From contig NZ_BEXF01000014.1 of assembly GCF_002897295.1 (NCBI RefSeq), positions 62,001 through 126,000 of the forward strand: a stretch of 64,000 nt of DNA, written 5' to 3'. This DNA comes from Brevibacillus reuszeri. Lineage in GTDB: Bacteria; Bacillota; Bacilli; Brevibacillales; Brevibacillaceae. Below the pieces are notes generated by a model. The model searched no databases. It saw only the letters and a program-made list of their open reading frames with translations, and was not told the origin of the DNA. Below are positions 1-8,282 of this stretch, piece by piece. The stretch's first letter is position 1; each line of letters opens with the position of its first letter. The position numbers and the translations under genes are program-made.

Positions 1-708
1 CGCGGTGAAGAGCTGTCCTTGCTCGCTTTTGTCGATGGGGAAACGGTGAAGCCGATGATTACTTCCCAAGACCATAAACGAATTTTTAACGATGATCTCG
101 GACCGAATACAGGTGGTATGGGAACCTATGCACCTGTTCCGCACATGTCTGACGTATTGGTTGATGAGGTCGTGGAAACGATCGTGAAGCCAATGGCGAA
201 AGGGATGGCAAGTGACGGGATTCCGTTCAAAGGCATCCTGTATACTGGCCTCATGATCACGGAGCAAGGCCCAAAGGTAGTGGAGTTTAACGCGCGCTTT
301 GGCGATCCGGAAACACAAGTGATCCTGCCGCTGTTGGAAACAGACTTGGTGGATATTTTCGTTGCAACGATCAAAGGTGAGCTGGATGCAGTGGATGTTA
401 CCTGGAAAAAAGGCAGCGCTGTTTGTGTCGTGATGGCAGCTCCTGGCTATCCGGGTGAGTATCCAAAAGGTCAAGTCATCCAAGGCTTGAACAAAGTACG
501 AGATCAAGTCACCGTGTTTCATGCGGGTACCAAAGAAACAGATGAAGGAATCGTCACCAGTGGTGGACGTGTGCTGGGCGTAGTGGGCACAGGTGAAAAC
601 CTGGAAAAAGCACGTGAAGCAGCATATGCGGCTGTTGCGGAAATCTCCTTCGAGGGTGCTCAGTACCGCACTGATATCGCGGCAAAAGCGATGAAGCATC
701 AAAAGTAA
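1..708 (+). CDS. purD: Phosphoribosylamine-glycine ligase, 3' part
   Basis: C-terminal part of GAR synthetase, which joins phosphoribosylamine and glycine using ATP in de novo purine synthesis (cytosol). The reading frame is open from base 1, so the start lies outside the window. The visible 235 residues begin with GEELSLLAFVDG, and carry the ATP-grasp segments GPNTGGMGTYAP and VEFNARFGDPETQ (metal-binding Glu and Asn), followed by the C-terminal domain with SGGRVLGVVG. In B. subtilis purD ends the pur operon and lies near yerA; here adenine deaminase also follows, after an inserted MFS/MarR block. A strong hairpin follows the stop. Identification is firm. Confidence 0.97.
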   Translation, partial: RGEELSLLAFVDGETVKPMITSQDHKRIFNDDLGPNTGGMGTYAPVPHMSDVLVDEVVETIVKPMAKGMASDGIPFKGILYTGLMITEQGPKVVEFNARFGDPETQVILPLLETDLVDIFVATIKGELDAVDVTWKKGSAVCVVMAAPGYPGEYPKGQVIQGLNKVRDQVTVFHAGTKETDEGIVTSGGRVLGVVGTGENLEKAREAAYAAVAEISFEGAQYRTDIAAKAMKHQK

Positions 709-730
709 GAGAACTTTTTCTTTCGTAATG

Positions 731-770
731 AAAAGACCCAGGCAGCGATAAAAGCTGACCTGGGTCTTTT
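731..770. terminator. Bidirectional terminator between purD and the MFS gene
   Basis: AAAAGACCCAGG at 731-742 pairs with CCTGGGTCTTTT at 759-770. The A and T flanks provide a U-tract in either direction, which suits the convergent genes on each side. Confidence 0.85.
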
Positions 771-775
771 ACGAT

Positions 776-1999
776 TTATATACTGGCGTTTTCCGTAGCT
801 ACAGCAGCTTTTTTCCCTTTGGCTCCTACCAGCTGGGACAGGAAGTAAACGACGAGGAACAAGAGCATACTGAGTGCTGACCAGCGGTACATAACCGAGT
901 AGTTCGAATGAGTAGCGAGGACGCCGAGAAGCATGGAGCCTACAGCAATCCCCAGATCGATTGAGTTGAAAAACACGCCATTAGCCATCCCACGCTGCTC
1001 TGGAGTCACCTGCTTAACCATCCAGGCCTGGATCGACGGCTGGATCGTGCCGTACCCTAAGCCGTAGAAGAAGGCAGAAACGAGCAAAATAGACTGCGTA
1101 TGAGCAAGCGACAGGATAAGCAGGCTGATACCAACGAAAATCGCGCCAGGTGGCAAGACAGCCATGTGACCTTTGCGATCAAACAGCTTTCCGGAAAACG
1201 GACGAATCAAGACCATCGCAATGGCATTACACAAGAAGAAAGCACCGACATTTTCTATGTGGGCTTCTTTTCCATAGAGAGCCAAAAAGCTGAGCACACC
1301 GCCATACGTAATCGACAGACAAAAATTCAATGTGGCAGGCAGGAGCAGCTTTTTATCAAAGAACCGCCCAAGACCTTTTGGCGAAGGTGCAGCTGTTTTT
1401 TGCGGAGGCGCTGTCGGTCTGCTGTATGCACGTATGAGCTGCATCAACGGAAAAATAAGCGCGATCAAAAGAACGACAGTAACGAGCATCGAACCGAATC
1501 CGAACGTATTTAAAATGGCAAGGCCGATCATAGGACCGAGTGCCATAGCGAGACTGGTGGACAAGCCGAAATAGCCCATCCCTTCGCCAATTCGTTTGTT
1601 CGGAATCACGTTGGAAACAATAGTGGGGAAGGTAGTGCTTCCCATTCCAAAGCCGACCCCGACAAGCATGCGCATCAATAAGAAAAAGGCGATACCGCCC
1701 GCCAAATAATACCCCGCAGTTGCAAGTCCGACAAAGCATAAAGCAATGATGGCAAGCATTTTGCTGCTTCTTGTTTTCAGTGCTTCCCCTGTAAAAACCC
1801 TGGCAACGACAGCGGCGATACAAAACAGACTGATGACGAGGCTGACGACAAAATCATCTGCTTGAAAGGCCTCTTTTACGTATGCCGGAAAGGTCGGGGT
1901 CTGCATCTGAATCGTACTGAACAAGATCAAATTGCAAACAGTTAAAAGGACGAAATCTTTCGTCCATAGTTTCTCTCTAGCCTCTCCCAATGATGTCAC
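776..1999 (-). CDS. MFS transporter, probable drug or metabolite exporter
   Basis: A 407-residue protein with about 12 hydrophobic segments and a central hydrophilic loop near residues 195-215 (Pro/Ala/Lys-rich), the normal size and layout of a major facilitator family efflux protein. The motif-A-like FSGKLFDRKGH in the second half supports MFS. It follows the MarR gene by 2 bases and must share its transcript. The GTG at 1999 sits inside the likely Shine-Dalgarno AGGAG, so the TTG at 1990, about 8 bases after AGGAG, is an equally good start. Control by the adjacent MarR protein suggests export of a toxic or phenolic compound; the substrate cannot be read from the sequence. Confidence 0.85.
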   Translation of the reverse strand: MTSLGEAREKLWTKDFVLLTVCNLILFSTIQMQTPTFPAYVKEAFQADDFVVSLVISLFCIAAVVARVFTGEALKTRSSKMLAIIALCFVGLATAGYYLAGGIAFFLLMRMLVGVGFGMGSTTFPTIVSNVIPNKRIGEGMGYFGLSTSLAMALGPMIGLAILNTFGFGSMLVTVVLLIALIFPLMQLIRAYSRPTAPPQKTAAPSPKGLGRFFDKKLLLPATLNFCLSITYGGVLSFLALYGKEAHIENVGAFFLCNAIAMVLIRPFSGKLFDRKGHMAVLPPGAIFVGISLLILSLAHTQSILLVSAFFYGLGYGTIQPSIQAWMVKQVTPEQRGMANGVFFNSIDLGIAVGSMLLGVLATHSNYSVMYRWSALSMLLFLVVYFLSQLVGAKGKKAAVATENASI

Positions 2000-2001
2000 T
2001 C

Positions 2002-2445
2002 CTACTCTTTTGTATGACTGTTGATGTTTGTGTTGATTCGCAAAAGAATGTCCTTTAAGAATTCCAACTGTTCAGCCGGGATATCCGCCAATATTTCGGA
2101 GACAGCAACCGCTTCAACTGGGATTGCTTTTTCTACCCATTCCCGTCCTGCTGGAGTCAGTGTAATGAGAAATGCTCGCCGGTCTTGTGGACACGGCTTT
2201 TTTTCAATCCATCCTTTTTTGGCTAAGTTGTCCAGCAAGCGTGTCATTGTTGGCTGATCTTTGGCTGAGCGTAGAGCGAGTTCTTTTTGATTGATGCCAT
2301 CTTGCTCGCGAAGCCTGAACAACACCGCGAATTGCTCGGTTGTCAGATCGAAGTCACGCAGGTACGTGGAAACATGGTGGATCATTCGCCGATAGGTATT
2401 GCCGATCAGAAAGCCAATCGGTTCATCTTTCCATTGGTCAATCAA
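2002..2445 (-). CDS. MarR family transcriptional regulator
   Basis: A 147-residue winged-helix regulator. It has the MarR layout: N-terminal helix, then an HTH around residues 50-80 (ELALRSAKDQPTMTRLLDNL), then a wing with KKPCPQDRRAFLITLTPAG, a close match to the family's D-x-R-x-x motif. It is first in a two-gene unit with the MFS exporter and probably represses both genes until a ligand binds. The promoter upstream contains an inverted repeat placed for repression (2473-2503), consistent with autoregulation. The ligand is unknown. Confidence 0.92.
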   Translation of the reverse strand: MIDQWKDEPIGFLIGNTYRRMIHHVSTYLRDFDLTTEQFAVLFRLREQDGINQKELALRSAKDQPTMTRLLDNLAKKGWIEKKPCPQDRRAFLITLTPAGREWVEKAIPVEAVAVSEILADIPAEQLEFLKDILLRINTNINSHTKE

Positions 2446-2472
2446 GGTGTGACCCTTCTTTCATCTGAAAAT

Positions 2473-2514
2473 ACTTGCTTTGACAATTATAAGTGAAGCA
2501 AGTAAATGTGTAAA
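2473..2514 (-). promoter_or_regulatory. SigA promoter with MarR-type operator
   Basis: On the minus strand TTTACA (2514-2509) and TATAAT (2491-2486) are separated by exactly 17 bases. An inverted repeat ACTTGCTT (2473-2480) / AAGCAAGT (2496-2503) has one arm inside the promoter spacer and the other just downstream of the -10. A dimer bound there would block RNA polymerase. That the adjacent MarR protein binds it is inference. Confidence 0.75.
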
Positions 2515-2546
2515 CGAAAAAGAAAATACCGCCTCACTGGCGGTAT
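2510..2546 (-). terminator. Terminator of the small membrane-protein gene
   Basis: ATACCGCC at 2526-2533 pairs with GGCGGTAT at 2539-2546. Read on the minus strand the hairpin is followed by TTTTCTTTTT. It overlaps the TGA stop (2536-2534) of the 45-residue ORF, so the last codons of that gene lie in the hairpin. Confidence 0.8.
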
Positions 2547-2671
2547 CTCCCTTTTTTTCTGGTGAGGTTGTAGGCGTAGTAGCCCATGACGGCAATGACG
2601 CCAATGATGGCAGCGATGACAAAAAAGTTGTGGGAAAGCCATTCGTATAAGGGAGGTCCGACTGTAAGCAT
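2534..2671 (-). CDS. Small single-pass membrane protein, 45 aa
   Basis: A short gene: ATG at 2671, stop TGA at 2536-2534. A strong Shine-Dalgarno AAGGAGG lies about 7 bases upstream of the ATG. The product has a short N-terminal stretch (MLTVGPPLYEWLSHN), one hydrophobic helix at about residues 16-36 (FFVIAAIIGVIAVMGYYAY), and a basic tail (TRKKGRYR) that predicts a cytoplasmic C-terminus by the positive-inside rule. It lies just downstream of, and on the same strand as, the DUF2892 gene and ends in its own terminator. Ribosome site, composition and terminator make it a convincing real gene. Its function is unknown; it may act with its membrane neighbour. Confidence 0.75.
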   Translation of the reverse strand: MLTVGPPLYEWLSHNFFVIAAIIGVIAVMGYYAYNLTRKKGRYRQ

Positions 2672-2684
2672 AGGTGCAGCCTCC

Positions 2685-3212
2685 TTAAGAATAAGTTGGA
2701 TATGTGTTGGATTTTTGCTCGTTCTTTTCTTGGGAACGGTAGGAAATGAATTCGCGTGCGGCTCTCTCTAGTTGCTCGTCCTCAGCAGTCAGCTGTGACT
2801 TGCGGGAGAAGTCGTTACCGCTTGCAGTGGTTGCACTAGTTGTGTTAGTAGTACTGGATTGGGCGGTTGCCGATTGATTCTTTTTGTCTTGGCTCTGCGC
2901 TTTATCAGTACTGCCCGTCATGCCGATGGAGCGGGTTACCTGATTCATGACAGCTTGAATCCCTTTTTGCTTTGCCTTGTCCATTATGTTTTGCATGCCA
3001 TTCGCTTTGACCGTATTTACACCCATCGCTGAGTACATGGGGCAAACACGTGTAACGCCCTCTGCTACTTTCATGGCAGAAAAAGCTAGCAAAAACCAAG
3101 GCGTGTTATAAGGACGACGACTCATTTTGCCGACTCCGTATGCCAAGCCAAGCAGACCGCCAGTAATCCGGATCATTGCATCAGTAGTTCCCACATTTTT
3201 GTGCATAGTCAT
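2685..3212 (-). CDS. DUF2892 (YgaP-like TM) protein with low-complexity C-terminus
   Basis: A 175-residue protein. Residues 1-65 match the DUF2892/YgaP transmembrane domain: HKNVGTTDAMIRITGGLLGLAYG forms the first helix, a second hydrophobic stretch follows, then the conserved CPMYSAMGVNT with a cysteine near residue 58. The rest is a polar region rich in Gln, Ser and Thr (about residues 105-150), probably disordered. In some proteins this domain is fused to rhodanese; here there is none. A GGAGG site lies just before the ATG. A 45-residue membrane protein follows on the same strand. Role unknown. Confidence 0.75.
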   Translation of the reverse strand: MTMHKNVGTTDAMIRITGGLLGLAYGVGKMSRRPYNTPWFLLAFSAMKVAEGVTRVCPMYSAMGVNTVKANGMQNIMDKAKQKGIQAVMNQVTRSIGMTGSTDKAQSQDKKNQSATAQSSTTNTTSATTASGNDFSRKSQLTAEDEQLERAAREFISYRSQEKNEQKSNTYPTYS

Positions 3213-3401
3213 AGCCTCCAGTCGCTTCTTCTTATGGCTAGTCTGTAGCTATTGTGATGATTGCACCCGTGGAAATTGTTGCTAGCAAGTGCAGGAAAAA
3301 GCAGGGGAAGTACCAATGAACGACGAAGCAGTAAGTACATAATGAATGAGCATTCAGTTGGTCAGACGACGAAATTGATACAGTAAGGAGAGATAAAAAC
3401 C

Positions 3402-5156
3402 ATGCGCGTAAGACCATTATCGAGTGAAGACCATGTGAATCTGATGAGGGTAAGCAGACGACTAGCACCAGCTAGCCTATGGATTCAAGGTGCGAATGTG
3501 TTGAATGTATATACGAAGGAATGGATGCAGGTACACGTTGCCCTGTCAGGAGAACGAATTGCTTATGTAGGTGAAAAAGAACCGCTTGTGGATGAGAATA
3601 CCGAGATCATTGACGCAAGCGAAAAGTATCTGGTTCCGGGCTATATAGAGCCTCATGCCCATCCATTTCAATGGTATAACCCGTATACCTTGGCTGATTT
3701 TGCGCTCAAGCACGGAACGACTGCACTCGTATCTGATTCCTTGATGTTGATGAATCTGCCGTTTGAGCAAATAAAGGAAATCATGGAGTCATTAGCTGAT
3801 CACCCAGTCAAACAGTTTTTTTGGGCACGGCTCGATCCACAGACGGGCAAGGACCATCCGCAATTCACCAAGGAAGGCTTGGCCCGTATGCTGGAGCATC
3901 CGCGTGTCGTACAGGGAGGAGAGCTTACCAGCTGGTCTGGTGTGCTGTCCGAGGATGAAAAGGTACTGTTTGGCTTAAAGCATGCGCTTGATCTGGGAAA
4001 ACGCATGGAGGGACATCATCCGGGTGCTTCGGTTGAAACACTAAATATAGCGTCCGCTGCAGGCATTACGGCGTGCCATGAGGGAATTACCGCAGAGGAT
4101 TTGCTCTCTCGACTCAGGCTGGGCATGTACGCTACGCTGCGTCACTCCTCGATTCGTCCGGACTTGCCTGAACTGGTCAAAGGGTGGCTGGAGCTTGGGC
4201 AGCCCTGGTCAGGGCGAATGATGCTGACCTCGGATGGCAGTACGCCTCCGATGCATCGCAATGGTCTTATGGATGGGACGATTCGAGTCGCGATTGAGGC
4301 GGGAATGCCTCCAGAGGAAGCGTATGTAATGGCGTCGCTGAATCCTGCTGTTTATTACGGTATGGATGGGGAAATTGGGGGAATTGCTCCAGGACGTCTG
4401 GCAGATTTGCTAGTTTTATCAGATAAATACGAGCCTACCCCTGAACTGGTTATTGCAAACGGAAAGTGTGCTGCCAAAAATGATACGCTACTCATTCCGA
4501 CGATTCAGGCGCACTGGGAAAAGATTCAGTTTCCTCCAGTGGATGATTTTGAGAAGCAAACGTCAGTCGAATGGTTCCGCTTGCGTCCCGAAGCGGGTCA
4601 AACACCTGTCCTGCACATGCTGAATGCGGTCATTACCCGACTGGAAATGGCGGAGCTGCCGATTGATGAGAACGGTTATGTCTCAGTCGAGCACGATCCG
4701 GAGTTGGCGTATATCGCAAGTATCGACCCGGCGGGAGGCAGACGTACGCAGGCGGTATTGCGCGGCTATGGCTCCGACCTGGAAGGCTTGGCGAGCTCTT
4801 ATACAGCTTCGGAGGATTGGATTGTCATCGGCCGCGATCCCGAAGCGATGAAGCGGGCGCTTGATCGGATGAGAGAGATTGGCGGAGGCGTAGTGCTGAT
4901 CGATAGAGGAGAAATCGTATGTGAATGTCCGCTGCCATTGGCTGGAAGATTTTCAGACGCACCGATGGAGGAAGTCATCCAGATGGCGGAGGACTTGACC
5001 CAGAAGCTTCGACAAAAAGGGCATGCTCACCTCGATCCGCTATACTCGATCCTGTTCTTTACAGCTACCCATTTACCGTATGCGCGGCTCACTTCAGAAG
5101 GAATTATTGATGTGAAAAGTGGAAAATTATTGGTTCCCTCCCTTCCATTAGTATAG
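3402..5156 (+). CDS. yerA: Adenine deaminase, YerA type
   Basis: A 584-residue amidohydrolase of the adenine deaminase family (adenine + H2O to hypoxanthine + NH3), purine salvage. N-terminal composite domain, then the metal-binding motif EPHAHPFQ (His85, His87), later histidines in EGHHPGAS and ACHEGIT, and the Asp-containing LTSDGS. Residues from about 410 form the adenine-deaminase C-terminal domain. EPHAHPFQ in place of the DGHVHIES of classical Ade is typical of the YerA branch, so activity on adenine is probable rather than certain. It has its own Shine-Dalgarno (AAGGAGAG) and follows the purD region as in B. subtilis. Confidence 0.88.
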   Translation: MRVRPLSSEDHVNLMRVSRRLAPASLWIQGANVLNVYTKEWMQVHVALSGERIAYVGEKEPLVDENTEIIDASEKYLVPGYIEPHAHPFQWYNPYTLADFALKHGTTALVSDSLMLMNLPFEQIKEIMESLADHPVKQFFWARLDPQTGKDHPQFTKEGLARMLEHPRVVQGGELTSWSGVLSEDEKVLFGLKHALDLGKRMEGHHPGASVETLNIASAAGITACHEGITAEDLLSRLRLGMYATLRHSSIRPDLPELVKGWLELGQPWSGRMMLTSDGSTPPMHRNGLMDGTIRVAIEAGMPPEEAYVMASLNPAVYYGMDGEIGGIAPGRLADLLVLSDKYEPTPELVIANGKCAAKNDTLLIPTIQAHWEKIQFPPVDDFEKQTSVEWFRLRPEAGQTPVLHMLNAVITRLEMAELPIDENGYVSVEHDPELAYIASIDPAGGRRTQAVLRGYGSDLEGLASSYTASEDWIVIGRDPEAMKRALDRMREIGGGVVLIDRGEIVCECPLPLAGRFSDAPMEEVIQMAEDLTQKLRQKGHAHLDPLYSILFFTATHLPYARLTSEGIIDVKSGKLLVPSLPLV

Positions 5157-5248
5157 AAGTTTCATTTCAAAAGAAGCGTTTATAAGTAAGGTAATCATTA
5201 TTTTCATGTGCATGTTGGATATGTATATGAAGATAATATTTTTTTCTC

Positions 5249-5276
5249 TTGTAAATTTTCCGATTTATTTTACAAT
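5249..5276 (+). promoter_or_regulatory. Candidate SigA promoter in the liv leader
   Basis: TTGTAA (5249-5254) and TACAAT (5271-5276) are 16 bases apart in an AT-rich stretch, followed about 20 bases later by AAAGGGGG. It is the best promoter between adenine deaminase and livH, but lies about 740 bases before livH. Confidence 0.5.
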
Positions 5277-5313
5277 AATGATTAAACAAAGATAAAGGGG
5301 GATTCCATTCCGC

Positions 5314-5397
5314 ATGACAAAAAGCTCTTACGCAAGCATTCAATCTGCGGTATTGGTAGAAAGGGTTGCAAGCAGAAGAACGATAGAACCGTACTAA
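5314..5397 (+). CDS. Possible 27-residue leader peptide
   Basis: ATG at 5314, TAA at 5395-5397, followed by further in-phase and out-of-phase stops (ACTAACTAG). AAAGGGGG ends about 12 bases before the ATG, a little far. The peptide contains AVLVERV but is not strongly enriched in Leu/Ile/Val, so a classic attenuation leader is only a possibility. It could equally be the start of a decayed gene. Confidence 0.2.
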   Translation: MTKSSYASIQSAVLVERVASRRTIEPY

Positions 5398-5791
5398 CTA
5401 GATAACAGCAAGACCCCTGATCAAAAGTAATTCCGGAGGTCTACATCCAGAAGGCAGAATTCACATGAAAAAGGATAAAAGTCCTATTTATGTGTGGCAA
5501 CGGCTTAGGTTCTTCTGATATGATAATATTATCCAATTATTCCATATGTTGTTTTCGTGTCCCGGATTTATGACACAAATTTACAAGCTGGATGATTGGG
5601 GCAGAAGAGTACAACTTAACCGCGAACAAGCCTCTGGAAGCCTATTTCCGAAAATGTGTGAACAAAGAAAACATCACCCTCAAAACATGTACAAACCACC
5701 AAAGCACTATTCTTGAAAAACATGATAACCGGTAAGACAAAGTAGAAGTACCTGACATCATAGCACGATTGATCATGCCTCACATACTATA

Positions 5792-5821
5792 GGGGCGGCA
5801 CATAGGTGTACGTCCCTTTTC
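5792..5821 (+). terminator. Terminator-like hairpin upstream of livH
   Basis: GGGGCGGCAC (5792-5801) pairs, with one bulged A, with GTGTACGTCCC (5806-5816) around an ATAG loop, followed by TTTTC. It would end a transcript from the promoter at 5249 before livH, either as the terminator of a short RNA or as an attenuator. Confidence 0.5.
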
Positions 5822-6015
5822 TACGTATAAGAATTTATCAGCAGTGCTAATGAATTCTGGAGCGCATGAAAGCTTTTTCGCGAAATTGCGGTCGCATTTT
5901 TCTATGCAGAAGCCTTGGGAGGAGATCTGCTTACGTAAGTGGCCCATGTCCGGTCGTTGTATTAAATGCAGAAAATTTAAACAAGTATTGGAAAGAAATG
6001 AGGGATGGGATAAGC

Positions 6016-6969
6016 ATGATGCTAAACATTTTGCCTCAGGTGTTAGTTGACGGATTGATTCTTGGATTCATGTACGCTGTCGTGGCACTAGGCTATACCA
6101 TGGTTTACGGGATTTTGGAATTTATTAACTTCGCTCATGGAGAAATATTTATGGTGGGTGCTTTTGTGGGAACAGAGGTTTTATTGATCTCTGACGCCTT
6201 GGGGGCACTGGAAGGCATGAATCCATTTGTCGCACTATTCATAACGCTTATTATTGCGATGGTAATTACCGGAGCACTTGGGGTCGGAATTGAGCGGGTG
6301 GCGTATCGGCCACTGCGGGGCGCACCTCGTCTGGTACCATTGATTTCCGCTATCGGTGTTTCCTTCTTGCTGCAAGACCTGGTCCGTTTTACAGAAGCGC
6401 TTGCTCGTAACGAGTTTTATTTGAACACACCGGCGCTTTTCACAGGGACCATCCCACTGGGAAGCTGGGCGTCGATCCCGACAAAGGGCTTGGTTGTTAT
6501 CGTTCTTGCGATTATCATGATGATCGGTCTTACCTTGTTCGTGGGCAAAACCAAGTGGGGAATTGCGATGCGCGCCGTTGCTCAGGATCAAAGCACAGCT
6601 TCGCTTATGACAATCAATGTAGACAAAGTCATCATGCTTACCTTTTTGATCGGCTCCAGTCTGGGTGGAGCAACAGGCGTATTGTTCTCGCAAAACTACG
6701 GTACGATTGACCCGTACATCGGTTTTATTCTCGGTCTGAAAGCATTTACTGCTGCCGTATTAGGTGGGATCGGTAATCTGAGAGGCGCCATGGTTGGTGG
6801 TATTCTGCTCGGAATGCTGGAATCGCTCTCCGGTGCGTTCATGGGACCGCTGACAAACGGAGCGTTTGGTGCCGAGTACAAAGACGTGTTTGCATTCAGT
6901 ATTCTAATCCTCGTGCTTCTCTTCAAGCCGGAAGGGCTGTTTGGCGAAGCTGTGAAAGAGAAAGTGTAG
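6016..6969 (+). CDS. livH: Branched-chain amino-acid ABC transporter permease LivH
   Basis: One of two membrane subunits of the high-affinity Leu/Ile/Val importer. 317 residues with about eight hydrophobic segments; the opening LILGFMYAVVALGYTMVYG and the following EFINFAHGEIFMVGAF are hallmarks of LivH-type permeases. Near the C-terminus ILVLLFKPEGLFG is also typical. The frame is open back to 5866, but that extension does not resemble a transporter. ATG 6016 has GAGGG about 11 bases upstream; ATG 5998 is an alternative. livM follows immediately, so this is the first gene of livHMGF. The binding-protein gene is not here but near 32.7 kb. Confidence 0.93.
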   Translation: MMLNILPQVLVDGLILGFMYAVVALGYTMVYGILEFINFAHGEIFMVGAFVGTEVLLISDALGALEGMNPFVALFITLIIAMVITGALGVGIERVAYRPLRGAPRLVPLISAIGVSFLLQDLVRFTEALARNEFYLNTPALFTGTIPLGSWASIPTKGLVVIVLAIIMMIGLTLFVGKTKWGIAMRAVAQDQSTASLMTINVDKVIMLTFLIGSSLGGATGVLFSQNYGTIDPYIGFILGLKAFTAAVLGGIGNLRGAMVGGILLGMLESLSGAFMGPLTNGAFGAEYKDVFAFSILILVLLFKPEGLFGEAVKEKV

Positions 6970-6978
6970 GTGAATCCA

Positions 6979-8262
6979 ATGGCAAACATGGCATGGAAAT
7001 CGTTCAAAGGCATCCCTCTCGTCGTCACGTTGGTTTGGATCGCTGCTTTTGCAGCAGCACTGCATTTTATGGACAAGTCAGTTATCGCATTTCTCGGCAT
7101 TCTGTCGTCCATCGTCCTGATCTATTACACCAACGCCTCTAAAACGGTAAAAATGATTGTCGGGGCAGCGGTGCTACTCATTATTATTCCGCTGGTAGCC
7201 GGGGAAAACCGCTACTACATGGAGGTAGCTTCACAGGTAGGCATTTACGTAGCCATGGCGCTCGGCCTGAATATCGTAGTTGGCTTTGCTGGTCTTCTGG
7301 ACCTCGGCTACGTAGCGTTCTTCGCTGCTGGAGCGTATGCTTATGCGATTTTCTCTACGTCCCAAGCGAACGAATTCATCGCAGGGAATCTGTTTCCACT
7401 GTCGGGTGACTGGTTCTGGCCGTTTTTGATTGTAGGTCTGATTGTGGCGGCAGTGTTCGGTATATTACTTGGTTTGCCTGTTTTACGGGTAAAAGGGGAC
7501 TATCTCGCTATCGTTACGCTTGGCTTCGGTGAGATTATCCGAATTATTTTTAACAACCTGGACAAACCGATCAATATTACAAACGGTCCACAAGGGATTA
7601 CCCCGATTCCGTCTCCTGAAATTTTTGGGATTAAGATGGGGACGCCGTTCTACTTCTATTTCATCGTTCTGTTCGTAATCGCGTTTATCGTAGTGGCAAA
7701 CATCCGCTTTGAGCACTCTCGTATGGGTAGAGCCTGGATCGCGGTTCGCGAGGATGAGCTGGCTGCTCAATCGATGGGAATCTCCCTTTTGAATACAAAG
7801 CTGGCTGCCTTTGCTACGGGCGCATCGTTTGCAGGTGTGGTCGGAGTTATCTTTGCTGCCAAGCAAACCTTTATTGACCCGACTTCATTTACCCTGATGG
7901 AATCGATCGGAATTTTGGTCATGGTTATTTTGGGGGGCAGCGGCAGTATTCCAGGCGTTGTTCTCGGTGCGGCCTTCGTTACGATCCTGCAAGTGCAGCT
8001 GCTTAAGGAGTTCTCCAACTTCCTGCACAGCTTGCAGCAATCGGGCATCATCAATTTGCCTAACCAGTTGGACCCGTCCAAGTTCCAGCGACTCGTCTTC
8101 GGGATCATGCTGATTCTTGTGGCGTTGTATCGTCCGAATGGATTGATACCAGCCAAGCGAAAGAAAAATGATCTTGATTCGATTAAGAACAGTCCGTTTA
8201 CCAAAGAGAAGCTCGGCATTTTGGGCAAGCTCACAGGGGCGTCTTCTGGCAAACAGTCGTAA
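6979..8262 (+). CDS. livM: Branched-chain amino-acid ABC transporter permease LivM
   Basis: Second permease of the Liv importer, 427 residues from ATG 6979. AGGTGA at 6968-6973 lies 5 bases before this ATG and favours it over the GTG at 6970, which abuts the livH stop. Three hydrophobic N-terminal segments precede the conserved GLNIVVGFAGLLDLGYVAFFA; further conserved blocks are VLRVKGDYLAIVTLGFGEI and RAWIAVREDELAAQSMGI. The C-terminal 30 residues (about 400-427) are polar. Upstream and downstream genes leave almost no gap, so translation is probably coupled. Confidence 0.94.
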   Translation: MANMAWKSFKGIPLVVTLVWIAAFAAALHFMDKSVIAFLGILSSIVLIYYTNASKTVKMIVGAAVLLIIIPLVAGENRYYMEVASQVGIYVAMALGLNIVVGFAGLLDLGYVAFFAAGAYAYAIFSTSQANEFIAGNLFPLSGDWFWPFLIVGLIVAAVFGILLGLPVLRVKGDYLAIVTLGFGEIIRIIFNNLDKPINITNGPQGITPIPSPEIFGIKMGTPFYFYFIVLFVIAFIVVANIRFEHSRMGRAWIAVREDELAAQSMGISLLNTKLAAFATGASFAGVVGVIFAAKQTFIDPTSFTLMESIGILVMVILGGSGSIPGVVLGAAFVTILQVQLLKEFSNFLHSLQQSGIINLPNQLDPSKFQRLVFGIMLILVALYRPNGLIPAKRKKNDLDSIKNSPFTKEKLGILGKLTGASSGKQS

Positions 8263-8282
8263 CGGACAGGGAGGGGTATAGC

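Larger units (their letters stand above)
5157..6015. other. Long gene-poor leader upstream of the liv operon
   Basis: 859 bases without a convincing gene. It contains a good promoter (5249-5276), a 27-codon ORF behind a GGGGG-type ribosome site (5314-5397), a 47-codon ORF without a ribosome site (5592-5735), a terminator-like hairpin (5792-5821), and then a stretch running in frame into livH. Translation around 5880-5935 gives a protein-like run in one frame that hits stops, so part may be a decayed gene. I could not identify a parent family. No T-box or other known riboswitch signature was seen. Confidence 0.6.

Noticed and set aside
5592..5735. 47-codon ORF in the liv leader
   Set aside because: No ribosome site and no recognised similarity; most likely chance or a remnant.
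5866..6015. N-terminal extension of livH back to 5866
   Set aside because: The extra 50 residues have no transporter character, no ribosome site precedes them, and the conserved LivH N-terminus starts at about 6016.
5157..6015. T-box or other amino-acid riboswitch upstream of livH
   Set aside because: No T-box sequence (AGGGTGG-type) or other familiar riboswitch core was found.
6235..6693. 152-codon ORF on the minus strand within livH
   Set aside because: A shadow of the conserved livH frame; the product is Cys/Gln/Asn-rich without any domain.
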